A stretch of DNA of 64,000 nt from Bombyx mori (GCF_030269925.1 NC_085112.1:2295501-2359500); one strand, 5' to 3'; positions 45,201 through 55,480 are shown, numbered from the stretch's first letter. Notes: generated by a model not told the origin, from the letters alone. Program-made: numbers and translations.

Positions 45201-48200
45201 GAGACCTTAGAACTTATATCTCAAGGTGGGTGGCGCATTTACGTTGTAGATGTATGTGGGCTCGAGTAACCACTTAGCAACACCAGGGTGGCTGTGAGCT
45301 CGTCCACCCATCTAAGCAATAAAAAAAACTTTACTAGTATTGTTATTTAAATATGTACAACTAAAACAAAAACATAAAAAATAATGTGTACTCGTAAAAA
45401 AAAGATTAAGATATAAATCAATTATCGGTTATTTAAAAAAATAATCGATATATGAATTTCATGTAATTATTTTTCTTTATACTGACAACACTGAATTTAA
45501 TCTGACTGACTGACACTTCGCTTGCGTCTTGTGGTGTTGTGCTTACGTACAAAATGGATGTGTTTTGATTTTTCTTCGATTTATTTTACTTTTATCAATA
45601 ACGTTTCATACTACGACTAAAAAACATTGTCTGAATTGTGGTTTTACCCTGACCGAGATTTAAAACCGTGTATATGCTCTCCTTTGCTATTTTTAGATGA
45701 TCCTAATTGTGTATGAAGATGAAGAAAATATAGATATTTAAAGAATTAAGTGTGTGTTTTTATACCCTATTGGATAAAAATACATTAGGAACATCTTAAA
45801 CATTAAGAAAAGAAAAGTTCTTGAAGTATCTCACAATCCGACACTTATTTATATAGAAAATTAACCTCAAAACGAGTTTTTATTTTTATTATATTTTTTA
45901 TAATAGTGGCGTCAATTTCAATATATTTTTTAGATATCCAATACATTTAAGAATTTGAATCAGTACATTTTTATAGTAATATTTGATGTCCATCTTGGGC
46001 CTAGCACACTATGGAGAGTGGGCAATCCCCTTTATTTATTCAACATATTGCTTGGAGACGTGAACGCTGTTAGGGGCGATTTGGTGTTAATTACTTACCG
46101 GAATAGATAGCTAGCTACAAACACGAAAAATGTAAAGGCCATCAACTACCTTGGTCTTTTAGGCAACGACGACTTATATATATGAAGCTATTTAGACGTC
46201 TCTAAGTTTACACAGATAATTGAAATTAAGTACCGTTTTGAAGTCATTTTTACATTATTTTATCTGTTAAGTTTTAATTCATGTGCAGTAAAACTGAATG
46301 TGTAAACATAATACATATAAAGGCATCTATCTGTACAGTATCTTCCATTAATAAAATAGAATTTTTCCACATTAAAATTAAAAAAACTGTAATTGTTAAC
46401 GCAAGGTCGATAATCCATCGGACGGTTTGCTAATCAAATGCAATTCATAAAACTGTTTATCCACAGTGTGTACTAATAATAATAATACATATAATATCTA
46501 GGAACAAATCACGCATGGTCATTCGGTCCCAAATTAGTATTCCCTGTGTTATGGGCACCAGATACATACTTATATACGTTTAAATGTATACATATATAGA
46601 TATTAAACACCCAAACAAAGGGTCAACACACATGTTCAGCACATAAAGGTTTGCCCGATGTGGGAATCGAACCCACGACCCACGGCGCAACAGTTAGGAG
46701 CACTAGCTACCGCACCACCGAGTTAGTCATATGTGTTCCTGAAGATAAGATCACAGTGCGTTTCCAGAGATCTTTTTTGCCACGTACCATCCATTCGCTT
46801 TGGAATGAGCTCCCCTCGACGGTGCTTCCCGAGCACTATGACATGTCCTTCTTCAAACGAGGCTTGTGGAGAGTACTTAACGGTAGGCAGCGACTTGGCT
46901 CTACCCCTGGCATTGCTGAAGTCTATGGGCGACGGTAACTAGTCACCAACAGGTGGGCCGTATGCTCGTCTGCCTACAAGGGCAATAAAAATGTAAAAAA
47001 TCTTTTCACGAACCATCTAGCTTTGATATGAACTCACCTACACTGTGTTTCTTTTTGAGTACTGGGAGGTGTTTAATTAATAAATGAGCCTTGAAGAGCT
47101 TCCTAGCTGACGTTCGTGAGCTAGGAATTAGTAAAACTTAATTATTAGAAGAATTAGTAAAGCTTATTAGTAAAACAGGTAGGCCGTATGATAATGAAAT
47201 AGCCTTTCGAAGCTTCATCGTTTTTGAAGGCCATAACAGTCACTGGTGGTAGGACCTCTTGTGAGTCCGCACGGGTAGGTACCACCACCCTGCCTATTTC
47301 TGCCGTGAAGCAGTAATGCGTTTCGGTTTGAAGGGTGGGGTAGCCGTTGTAACTATACTGAGACCTTAGAACTTATATCTCAAGGTGGGTGGTGCATTTA
47401 CGTCGTATACGTCTATGGGCTCCTGTAACCACTTCACACCAGGTGGGCTGTGAGCTCGTCCACCCATATAAGCAATAAAAAAAATATCTGAAGATTTCAG
47501 TAATCAAAGATCAAGTAAGCTGGGCTGTTCGTTTACGCCAAAATCTACTATTGAGTTTTGTGGTCTTATCATAGTGGTGATCGTAGTGACCAGCGCTGAT
47601 GCGGTGGACGGGCCTGAAGGGGAGACGGGCAGGGCCCGGGCAGCCCAGGCGGTGCAGCATGGAGCCAGGTTCAAGAGGAAGCTGCAGAGGAGACTCACCA
47701 GGCAAGCTCTGGCCGAAGCCAAGGCTATCAAAGAACAAATCCACGTTTTGGTGTATGTCGCGGAATTGGTAAGTTGCCTTATTTATGTAACGTGTAGCTT
47801 CACTACATAGTATAAAACAAAGTCGCTTTCTCTGTCCCAATATCCCTATGTATGCTTAAATCTTTAAAACTACGCAACGTATTTTGATGCGGTTTTTTTT
47901 AATAGACAGAGTGATTGAAGAGGAAGGTTTATATGTATAATAACATCCATTAAATAGTGGAGAAATCAATAATAAATTACAGTTTCCGAAGCGAAGAGAG
48001 GGCGGGTCGCTAGTTGGCTATATAATACACAACGATGTATAATACACAAATTTGTATGAACCTGGAGCGTTTGCCTATGTTGGCCGCTAGGGGCGCTGTT
48101 CCAACTCCATACAAATTTGAGTTAACTTTTACGCTATCGAGAACGTTAAAAAACTCGCACCAAACACACTAACGCCCAGCGCATTGTCTGTCAAGCGAAG

Positions 48201-51200
48201 GAGATGCTTAGTGTTATTGGATGTGCGTGTATTTAATCTCTTGCCAGTTTATTCATTAATAGAGATCCGGCTATACAATGAGCTCAAAAAGATCCTTCTT
48301 CATAAGGGAACTTTCGAGAAGATATTTAATTTTTAGTAAATGATTATGCTGATATATTTAAATTATAAAAAATGGAAGAGAGATAGAAGATATTGTTATT
48401 GTCTGTTTTATATTTGATCAAAGGTTGCAAAAGATCCTGTGTTAGCCTGGAAAAAAGCTAAGGAACTTTACGCGTCTCTCAGTCAACCAGAGCCCGAGAA
48501 TCAAGCGAGGCCTGTAACTCTTGAAGAGCTGATGGTACTCCTCACCAGGGAAACAGCAAGAAAGGTCGTGCATCTCGTCAACTATACACACACAGACCTT
48601 CCAAGGTATTTTAATATTATTTGATTTATTTCATAACTTCATTTGAGTCGTCTATTATCAAAGGCGGCAATCTGTACATTTGGACAATTTTTTTTTATTG
48701 ATATGTCAATACAGATTTATTTGAATATAATCGTCTCCTTCAAAGAATACGGTTCAAAACCTGCATTAAATAAAGGTTAATAGTTAACCTGTTATTTATC
48801 TAAGATGTCGTTCCGAAGAGTTTTGTGACTGCCAATGGAATACAAAGTCAATAATTCGTTTTTCTGATTTACCGATCATTGTCCAAAAGTCAGATTGCCG
48901 CCTTTGATAATAGTCGACTCATTTATAACAAACGAAAGCAGTCGAGTCTACTGGCAATACAGTATAATTAATTCCGCTACTGACACTTTTGAACGCTGGT
49001 AATACCAAAATGACACATTTACTGCTGCCAATAGCCAATTACGCTACCTTTATTGTACACATGAAAGATAATTAAAGATCGATTCCCCAAAGATTGACAG
49101 AACGTCTAAAAGTAAAATCATTACGAAGGGTGAAAGGTTATTTGGTTTAAGCGATATTTCGCTTAATACGCGACATTTATCTTTTTATTTGGTATTTAGC
49201 AACAACAGTACCTACCATGTTTTTAATTGAATATGCAATTTCGAAAAGGGCACATCTCTGAAAATGTAAAATGATCAGGAAATGAAAAAAAACTGATCAT
49301 TTTCTAAAGCAGTGTAAAATTTAAAATATTAACTTTTGAGATATACTTTAGTGTTAATTAGCAATTGAAAATTACTGGAATTATTATAAAACGGGTGTAG
49401 GTAAGCCTCAAAACTACATGTATATGAAAAAAACGTATTTGACAAAATATGCGACATGTGCCCTTTTCGAAATTGCATATTCAATTGAATTTCAATTAAG
49501 TTTATTCCATTGAAATAGCTGAAGAAGTTTTTTTGTTATGATATTCAAAATTACAACTTTAAATAGCTCTCCTGTAGTTACCTAAATGTCGCTTAAACCA
49601 AATAGCCTTTCATCGTTCGATTAGGTAATTTCTCGGTTCGAATAACTGGTCAGTAAATCCCGTGTAGATCATCGGCGGACGCTGCGCGTCTTTTACTACG
49701 CACCCACTCTAGCTGTTTTTTTGCCGCCACCCGCCTTGAGATATGAGTTCTAAGGTCTCAGTTTTAACAGTTCAACGGCTGCCCTATTTAGGACCTCTTG
49801 TGAGTCTGCCCGGGTAGGTACCACCACCCTGCCTATTTCTGCCGTAAAGCAGTAATATGTTTCATATGTTACATTATAAAAAAATATGTTACATAAAAAA
49901 TACGCAGTGAAATTTCGTTTATTCCCATATATTGTGTGTACATAGTGCATAATATAATTTTCTAACTAATTTTAAACAAGAATCTCGTTCTGTAGAAGTA
50001 CCGTGTTATAACAGGGTTTTGGGGAATTTTTCTTATCGTATTAGAGTGGAACCGTGTCGTAAAATACTGTAAAATAGGAGGGTTCCTGTATAATAATAAT
50101 TTATTTATTTAAAATTTTATGTTGACAGAAACATCCGTCAAGGCATGTCGATTGTTACGAAGCATTTGTCGTATACAGCAGAGGCATTACTCAAGGTAAT
50201 ATGCATTTTCGAAAGTACTAAGCTATTGATATTAATATTAAAAAAATGTATAGAAGCTTGTACACAGAAGTTCGTACCCACACCGGACAAATTAATTGTT
50301 AAGCGAGCACACAACCGACTTAATTGTTAAGCGGTTAACGATGGACATGCATACCCGATCCTGTGGACCGAATGGTAAACAGTCAACGTCGCCCTAAGCA
50401 CGTCATTACGGATCCTCCCGATCCACTAACGGTGTTTTTAGGTACCGGTCACCTTCCTCGCCGAACCCGTCGCTTATGACGAAGGGCTCGACGAGTAAAT
50501 TAACCCACAGTAAATTAACCCACAGTAAATTAACACAGCCCACTGAGTTTCTCGCTAGATTTTTTCAGCGGGTCGCGTTTCTGATCCGGTGGTAGATTCT
50601 GCGAAGCACTGTTCTTGCTAAGGCTGGTGTTGACAAGTTTCTCAGGTTGAGCGCGTCACTTCACCTACCCTTCATAGCTTAGATGGGACAAGTCCCTTAG
50701 GTTACCAATTATTAGGTTGGGAAAACATACCTGATTACCACTACCACTAACACCACTAATTACACATGTATAAATTTTGCGTTTGATATTTACATGATTT
50801 CGTTATTCGTATCGATTTCGTTTTCTTTATTTGTCAAAAAATTGGTACTTGCTTGCCGGGCTTGAACTCGGGATATTCGCTTTGCTCCACACAAGTGAAC
50901 CGGGCGTCTTATCTGTTAGGCCATGACATCAATTTCTTCTTCGTCACTTTCTTCATTGCTGAAGGTCGTATCGGTCTCGTGAGTTGTTTCCATCTCGTCC
51001 GGTCCTCAGCTTCTCGAATGGCGGTTGTGAATGGCAGCCCAGCTAGGGCGGTTAGTTGATCACACCAACGGCTAGGTAACGGCCGCGGGGTCTCTTTCCT
51101 TGTACTTTGCCCGTCACAATCACTTTTTCCAAGTTATCTGACTGACGGCGAGCAACATGAGCGAAATAGCGAGGATCCTCTGGTAACAGATTGTTGAGAG

Positions 51201-53596
51201 TCTGACTCGGATGCGAAGCTGATCCAGGATAGATTTATTTGTCCTCTTGGCCGTCCATGGAATTCGGAGCATTCGTCTTCAGGATCACATTTCAAATGCT
51301 TTTATTTTCTTGCGCTCGGATGCCCTAATTGTCCAGGGCTCTGCTTCGTAGAGAAAGGTTGAGAAAACTAGGGTTCGGACGAGTCTCATTTTCGTGACGT
51401 TAGATACTGTACGATTTTGCCATATTCGTTTGAGCTTGGTTATCGCTGTTTTGGCCATCTGCGTCCTCCTCCTTATCTCTCCCTCACTGCCCCTGCGGTC
51501 GGTCAGTAAGGACCCGAGGTATATGACATCAATATATAATGTTTAATATGTTTTATTGAACTCTTTTACAGTCTGTACCCGTGGAGACGGCAATCACTGA
51601 AATAAAGGGATGGAGAAGCAAACTTGAGGTCCTGCTGCAGCAGTTGCAGGCCACATCCAAAACTTACTTGGTAAGTAAATTTTAATTCGATTCCGTACGG
51701 TGGAAATCCGGGTCTATCCGAGGCTTATATGAATATACGTAAATACCTAATGAGGCCGAAAATCCGCCATGTTTAGAAGCATCTCTCAAATATCTTGTGT
51801 ACTATGACAGCTGTCGCTAAAGTCCTGTCCTTCTGTCGCCTTAGAGTAATTCCATAGTCATGCATTCCGTTTTGAAAGGGCAGCAGCTATACGATTTAAT
51901 TGAGATTTCAACCTCATGTCTCAAGGTGGGTGGTGATATTCATGTCATTAAGTCCAGGGACCCAGGGCTAAACCATGAAGTGCAACAAAAAAGTACATAG
52001 TAACGTAGTTTTAATTATCTCTACGTCTCGCGAAAACCGAAGAAAAGATTGGAAAAATCGCTCTTCAAATTTTTATTGGTTAGGATCGTGATTTTCGAAA
52101 TGATAGTCAGAAAAAATTTGCGATCGACTTCATAGAGCTGTTTTCTAATTGTACGCAATGAGCCAATAACAATATCAGCGACGTAGTTTAAGTGAGGTCT
52201 TTCTTCCAGCTCGCCTGTCATATATGTATGTCCATTGCTCTAATGTGGCCATAACATGTACTTGCTATACATGTGTGTTACATTACTTTTACTACTAACT
52301 AATTAGGTACTCGATTAGCTAAACCGTACCTAATATTTTCTTCTGTTCCTATAGTAACAAATGACAACTCAGTACCCTTAGTGCATGTATAAAAAGGTGG
52401 AGTAATTTTTCTATTATATTCGGTTCGCGCTATCTTCATAATATATTCTAAATATTAAAATATTATATTCTTATAAGTATACATTTTTTTCTTATTGTAA
52501 AATGACGAATGATTAATTTCGTAATTTAAATTATTGGGATCAATGAATTCCATTCTTTTTTTATTTACCAAAAACAAAAGGAAATAACAACCAAAAGTTT
52601 GCACTGAGAAGACAAATATGAATATATGGTTATCATAGTGCCTCTTATCATTCTTAGCTTTAAAATTTGATAACCTTAGTAGGGTTGGAGGGTATGGTCG
52701 TTCACGAGGAACTAGTTTAAAAGTATTCACCGGTGGCCAATGTGAATGTCCTGTGGTGTAATAATGTTTCAATGCTAATGGAGGAACTACTGTAGTACTT
52801 GATCTCCAATGAAATCATTGCTTCCCGGCGAATATTACCAGAACAATGGTACCTAGCCGTGCGTGTTGCTTATATGGGGTGGCGCGAAATTTAAAAAATA
52901 GGTTTTAAAATCAAATTTTTATTTCATATCCCTCTTTCCTGATCTGAAATTGGAACAGTTTTTTTTTTTCAAAAATAGTCGTTGCTTACTTGTTTGTTTT
53001 TATTTTAATCTTCTAACTATATTACAGTTTCCAATTTTACTAATCGTATATAATAATAAATTTATATAAGGCCTAAGCATGCGGGGCAACGCTAGAGATT
53101 AGTCGTAGGTATTGTGTGAATCATTTGCTTATTCAAGTATTAAAACAATTCTAATACTTCTTTCCTTTGCGGACCCTTGTACTCTGTATCCTTACTGTCG
53201 TGTTTCTTCTAACAGCTGTGTGTACAAAATATATTAAATAAATAAATAAAACAGAGCAATGCGTTTACAGGATTTTTTTTTATTGCTTAGATGGTTGGAC
53301 GAGCGCACAGCCCACCTGGTGTTAAGTGGTTACTGGAGCCCATAGACATCTACAACGTAAATGCGCCACCCACCTTGAGATATAAGTTCTAAGATCTCAG
53401 TATAGTTACAACGGCTGCCCCACTCAATGCAATCTCCACGGTGGACGATGTCAATATGTTTAATTTTAAAACGGCTATTTCTTTTTAGGAGCATTTAGCC
53501 ATATTCTTGGCCGGTAACGAGGAGCGGGAGAAGATTGCGCCACGGTCGGCTTACGAGCAAAGAGACGACGTGTCTTCCATTAACGGTGTCAATTAA
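36201..53596 (+). CDS. Lsd1: perilipin family lipid-droplet protein, Lsd-1/PLIN1-like
   Basis: Nine coding exons: 36201-36378, 36559-36674, 37514-37699, 38824-39004, 47575-47768, 48424-48605, 50129-50195, 51572-51670 and 53489-53596 (stop TAA). They give about 436 residues with frame kept at every GT-AG junction. Perilipins coat cytosolic lipid droplets and control lipase access; insect Lsd-1 is a target of adipokinetic-hormone/PKA signalling in fat body (family knowledge). Residues about 72-160 form the PAT region (NLEVVSRVASIPIV, then CKSLDVVEKSMPSIYMPPEE), close to Drosophila Lsd-1 in spacing. After it come helix-rich stretches (VLRRADSVTRLG, ARFKRKLQRRLTRQALAEAK) and a C-terminal helical bundle (GWRSKLEVLLQQLQATSKTY). 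Oddities: a lysine/serine-rich extension of about 65 residues precedes the PAT region (an in-frame ATG at 36581 could start a shorter form), and exon 5 has two in-frame acceptors (47575 or 47587). Intron 4 is over 8.5 kb of repeats. Confidence 0.9.
37088..37334 (-). mobile_element. 5'-truncated Bm1 SINE
   Basis: Poly-T, ATTGCTTAGATGGGTGGACG to CCTACCACCAGTAAAATG. Antisense in perilipin intron 2. Confidence 0.9.
37340..37492 (+). mobile_element. old Bm1 tail abutting a perilipin exon
   Basis: Diverged Bm1 tail (GATAGGTACCATTACCCTGC, GTCTATGGGCTCTGGTGACC, CTATCTAAGCAATAAAAAAT) in the opposite orientation to its neighbour at 37088. Its A-rich end is about 20 bp from the acceptor of exon 37514-37699. 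Confidence 0.7.
37740..38815. other. perilipin intron 3, unrecognised
   Basis: About 1.1 kb of AT-rich intron with no repeat or coding signature found. Confidence 0.4.
39015..39259 (-). mobile_element. 5'-truncated Bm1 SINE beside a perilipin donor
   Basis: Begins with its A-rich complement about 11 nt after the donor at 39004/39005 and ends CCTACCACCAGTAAATG. An open frame runs from exon 4 through the unspliced donor into the SINE until 39138. Confidence 0.9.
39296..39844. repeat. 24-bp direct repeats flanking a dispersed repeat, copy 2
   Basis: ATACTAGTGATACAACGAAT (39296) recurs as ATACTAGTGATATAACGAAT (39821), 23 of 24 bases in all. The intervening 501 bp ends with the repeat shared with 32640-32918. 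Confidence 0.6.
39850..40975. other. perilipin intron 4, unrecognised part
   Basis: Contains GATAACAGAT twice around a TATATATATATA run (40340-40390). No gene-like feature. Confidence 0.4.
40980..41396 (-). mobile_element. near full-length Bm1 SINE
   Basis: The tail lies at the left (GACGAGCTCACAGCCCACC) and the tRNA-like head at the right: B box complement GGGATTCGAACACC at about 41322, A box complement CCTTTAGGCAACG at about 41380. The terminal AAGCAATAAAA run is missing at the left edge. Confidence 0.9.
41400..41855. other. perilipin intron 4, unrecognised part
   Basis: Overlapping open frames on the minus strand (41371-41630) show no known domain. Possibly retroelement debris. Confidence 0.35.
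41858..42098 (+). mobile_element. tRNA-derived SINE, intact copy
   Basis: B box GGGTTCGATTCCCAC at 41910. The tail TAAGTATGTTTATCAGTCTC to GATGACTGTGCG is followed by an ATT repeat. This is the uninterrupted reference for 709-1165. Confidence 0.85.
42292..42506 (-). mobile_element. non-autonomous Helitron, type B
   Basis: CTAG terminus at 42292-42295 and TCTATACTAATATTAT terminus at 42491-42506, inserted between A and T. Confidence 0.9.
42601..42850 (-). mobile_element. 5'-truncated Bm1 SINE
   Basis: TTTATTTATTGCATAGATTG to GGGTCCTACCACCAGTATACC. Confidence 0.85.
42890..43228 (-). mobile_element. LINE 3' region, diverged
   Basis: Relative of 27477-27838 (CTACTACCGGATCGGAATCG, GAGAAACTCAGCGGGCTGAT, GACGGATCCGTAAGGACGTG) with a different tail. 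Confidence 0.6.
43623..43849 (+). mobile_element. non-autonomous Helitron, type D
   Basis: TCTAGACAAAATAAAAATGT, then GTCTGTCTGTTTGTCTGTC, to GGGGGTCGCTAG. It lies 3 bp before the type B element at 43853. Confidence 0.75.
43853..44066 (+). mobile_element. non-autonomous Helitron, type B
   Basis: TCTATACTAATATTATAAAG to GGGCGGGTCCCTAG, followed by T. Confidence 0.9.
44080..45185. other. perilipin intron 4, unrecognised part
   Basis: About 1.1 kb, AT-rich, no feature recognised. Confidence 0.4.
45190..45328 (+). mobile_element. Bm1 SINE 3' piece
   Basis: CTTGAGACCTTAGAACTTAT to CATCTAAGCAATAAAAAAAA. Confidence 0.85.
45335..46500. other. perilipin intron 4, unrecognised part
   Basis: Apart from a Bm1 head scrap (CTTTTAGGCAACGACGACTT, 46157), nothing recognised. 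Confidence 0.4.
46506..46730 (-). mobile_element. tRNA-derived SINE
   Basis: Same family as 41858-42098. The B-box complement GTGGGAATCGAACCC is at 46659. The head ends directly against the LINE at 46733. Confidence 0.85.
46733..46998 (+). mobile_element. LINE ORF2 C-terminus and 3' end (jockey-like)
   Basis: The open frame reads FLPRTIHSLWNELPSTVLPE, MSFFKRGLWRVLNGRQRLG and AEVYGRR-stop, a pattern at the end of insect non-LTR ORF2. The 3' UTR is short and ends GCCTACAAGGGCAATAAAAA. Confidence 0.75.
47241..47485 (+). mobile_element. 5'-truncated Bm1 SINE
   Basis: CACTGGTGGTAGGACCTCTT to CATATAAGCAATAAAAAAAA. Lies 90 bp before perilipin exon 5. Confidence 0.9.
47800..48013 (+). mobile_element. 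non-autonomous Helitron, type C
   Basis: TCACTACATAGTATAAAACA to GGGCGGGTCGCTAG. Starts 32 bp after the donor of perilipin exon 5. Confidence 0.85.
48040..48172. mobile_element. partial MITE related to 55181-55355
   Basis: Shares GTTTGCCTATGTTGGCCGCT, GTTAACTTTTACGCTATCGA and AAAAAACTCGCAC. The left arm is mostly missing. Confidence 0.65.
48645..48920. mobile_element. MITE with about 44-bp TIRs
   Basis: Ends GAGTCGTCTATTATCAAAGG and, on the complement, GAGTCGACTATTATCAAAGG. The match continues through CGGCAATCTG and TTTGGACAAT. It is flanked by ATTT on both sides (48641-48644, 48921-48924). 276 bp, 40 bp after the donor of perilipin exon 6. Confidence 0.85.
49124..49619. mobile_element. MITE (outer) carrying a second MITE
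   Basis: Inverted ends: TGAAAGGTTATTTGGTTTAA and, on the complement, TGAAAGGCTATTTGGTTTAA, extending through GCGA-ATTT. About 36 bp match with few mismatches. Target duplication not resolved. The element at 49225-49486 lies inside. Confidence 0.75.
49225..49486. mobile_element. MITE (inner) with perfect 31-bp TIRs
   Basis: The left end AATTGAATATGCAATTTCGA continues AAAGGGCACAT, and the right end is its exact reverse complement. 262 bp. Confidence 0.85.
49722..49864. mobile_element. rearranged Bm1 fragments in head-to-head orientation
   Basis: 49722-49784 reads as minus-strand Bm1 (GAGATATGAGTTCTAAGGTC, AACGGCTGCCC). 49785-49864 reads as plus-strand Bm1 (TAGGACCTCTTGTGAGTCTG, CGTAAAGCAGTAATATG). 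Neither is complete. Confidence 0.7.
50329..50725 (+). mobile_element. LINE 3' region
   Basis: From GACCGAATGGTAAACAGTC through CACTGAGTTTCTCGCTAG to GATGGGACAAGTCCC. A 15-bp unit (AGTAAATTAACCCAC) is repeated about three times at 50493-50537, a local expansion seen in no other copy here. Confidence 0.7.
50842..50932 (-). mobile_element. Bm1-related tRNA-like head
   Basis: Complement of an A box (TGGCCTAACAGATAAGACG) and a B box (GAGTTCAAGCCCGGC). Diverged from the other Bm1 heads. Confidence 0.55.
50935..51530 (-). mobile_element. non-LTR retrotransposon 3' half, decayed
   Basis: The minus strand carries ORF2 C-terminal remnants in broken frames, with a TTCTTCTTCG tail at 50936 like that of 2585-2825. 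Within perilipin intron 7. Confidence 0.5.
51856..51953 (+). mobile_element. decayed Bm1 fragment
   Basis: GCATTCCGTTTTGAAAGGGC and GTCTCAAGGTGGGTGGTGAT landmarks only. Confidence 0.5.
51960..53265. other. perilipin intron 8, unrecognised part
   Basis: Two minus-strand open frames (52021-52221 and 52455-52772) lack recognisable domains and splice context. I leave them uncalled. Confidence 0.4.
53271..53426 (-). mobile_element. truncated Bm1 SINE
   Basis: Poly-T, ATTGCTTAGATGGTTGGACG to ACAACGGCTGCCCCAC. Lies 60 bp before the last perilipin exon. Confidence 0.85.
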
Positions 53597-55050
53597 TTTT
53601 AGAGTGTTCGCATTTGTAAAAGCTTGAAGTAAAACATTGGAACTAAGTAGGTATATACGTCATAATGATGATTATTAATCTCAGGCTATTATGATTAATA
53701 TATTCACGCTGGAGAACGGAATGAAACTTTAAATTACAACACAGCTCAAATTTCTTACGTACGAGATACATATGTTTGATTAAAACGAAAATTTTTTTTA
53801 CATTAAAGCTTAAAGTAATCGTAAAAATATATTCCCGATAACCTTAGTGGCACTGTAGTCCCGATCCCTCGATTGCAAGATAAACCAACATAAAAAAAAA
53901 AATGAAAATATTTTTCAATGTTCTACTTCGAATTTCTAAATTGGTTAATTTAGAATGTAGGCAATGTATTAGAATTAATCTTAAGTTTTGAAGAAAGCAA
54001 ATGTCTAAATTTGTTTGATTAATGTGAAATTTTATTTTATTTGTAATTTAGGTACGAGTACATCACAAATTTAGTTCGTTTTTCTACAAAGATCCAAGTA
54101 GTCGACCACTATTTATTTCTTCACTATAATATGGTGCACATAATCTTTGTTGCACGATATAAAAAAATATATTTCCATAGCTAAAATTACTTTTCGCGTT
54201 TCTTTCAGGCGTTTCTTTTTCTTTCATTCATGATAAAATATAAATATACTGAAAGATTTATTGATTTAAGTATTCGCTATCACTGTCTTGCCTATTTTAC
54301 TGTCAATCAGTCTTTTGTGGACTTTCCTTGAAAGTTATACCGTCGATAAACCGGTGCAATTAAGGTGCCAATTTAAATATCAAGTGTATTTGCCTATCAT
54401 TTCAGCTAAGTTTACGGTGAATATACATAAAAGGATTGTGTTACAAAAGTTTAGAAATTCGTAGGAAAAAAAAGAGAGGTTAGGCTACCAATCTGTTTGT
54501 TTGTTACCAAACAAATTGTGCGATGATAGTCTACATCGGCATCCATGTTGCAAATCAAATGTTATTGTTTATTTACATAGATTATACACTAACACACGTA
54601 TAATCTATGATTTGTATACCGGCGATTTGTAACATTTGGAGATTTGAATCGTATATCATTCCTGACTTCATTACCTGATTTAACGGATCGCTAATACGTC
54701 TACCGTATAATATAGACAAATATTTCTTTAGCGATACATGCAGTTTTTATCTAATTTAAACTGGCAGAGGTTTACCTCCCAAGCGGAAAGCATGATTGAT
54801 TCTCAGCAGAAATCAGCAGAACAGTGGTGTCATTGATACTTAATAGCGCGGGCTCACAATATGCTCCATCACCAATAAAAACACGAATACCGAAATAATA
54901 CAATACATGTGTTATAATAATTGATATAATTCTTTTAAAAAATTAGATCTAGTAATAATTGCTATAATTTTATTTTTAGACTGTTTTATAATATTTCATT
55001 TATAATTTTATGTCCATTGATGCCGAATAAATTATTATTAAATATTTTAT
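53597..55050 (+). other. probable perilipin 3' UTR
   Basis: No known repeats until 55115, and AT-rich throughout. The best polyadenylation signal is AATAAA at 55026-55031, with T-rich sequence after it; earlier signals may also be used. A hairpin with perfect 12-bp arms (CATAGATTATAC at 54576) lies inside. Confidence 0.4.
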
Positions 55051-55118
55051 GAAAAAAGTCTTTTATTCAGTTGTTGATTGGTTCTGTTGAAAATAATTCT
55101 TAATAGTTTAAATATAGT

Positions 55119-55480
55119 TTATTAGATCTGCTGGCGCAGTGGTGAGCCTCTGTCACTGTTGAGCCGTGGATCTTAGGTTCAGTGGGCTTAGTGCGAGTTT
55201 TTTAACGTTCTCGATAGCGTAAAAGTTAAGCTAAATTTGTATGGAGTTGGAACGTTTGCCTATGTTTGTCGCTAGGGGCACTGTTCCCGCTGCATATAAA
55301 TTTCAGGTAACTTTTACGCTATCGAAAACGTTAAAAAATTCGCACTAAGCCCACTGTTCCAAATTCAAGCAAACAATTGTATGACGAACAGGTTTATTTA
55401 CTCTGTGCATATTTTTCTTGTATGTACGTATTTTCTTGTACGGTGTCGTACTAATATGGTTCATGATGAAGCGCTCTCCT
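55119..55480 (+). mobile_element. tRNA-derived SINE split by a MITE
   Basis: Head GCTGGCGCAGTGGTGAGCC at 55129, then after the MITE TGTATGACGAACAGGTTTA, matching the body of the SINE at 709 and 41858. Confidence 0.65.
55181..55355. mobile_element. MITE with about 55-65-bp TIRs
   Basis: Ends AGTGGGCTTAGTGCGAGTTT and, on the complement, AGTGGGCTTAGTGCGAATTT. The match continues through AACGTT-TCGATAGCGTAA. GTTC flanks both sides (55177-55180, 55356-55359). 175 bp. Relatives at 48040-48172 and 33757-33825. Confidence 0.85.

Noticed and set aside
46651..46938. 95-codon frame as one protein
   Set aside because: It fuses the reverse of a tRNA-derived SINE with a LINE C-terminus, so it is a junction artefact.
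52021..52772. Two minus-strand frames (66 and 105 codons) as genes
   Set aside because: No recognisable domain, no splice partners, and they are inside a perilipin intron. Transcript evidence would be needed.
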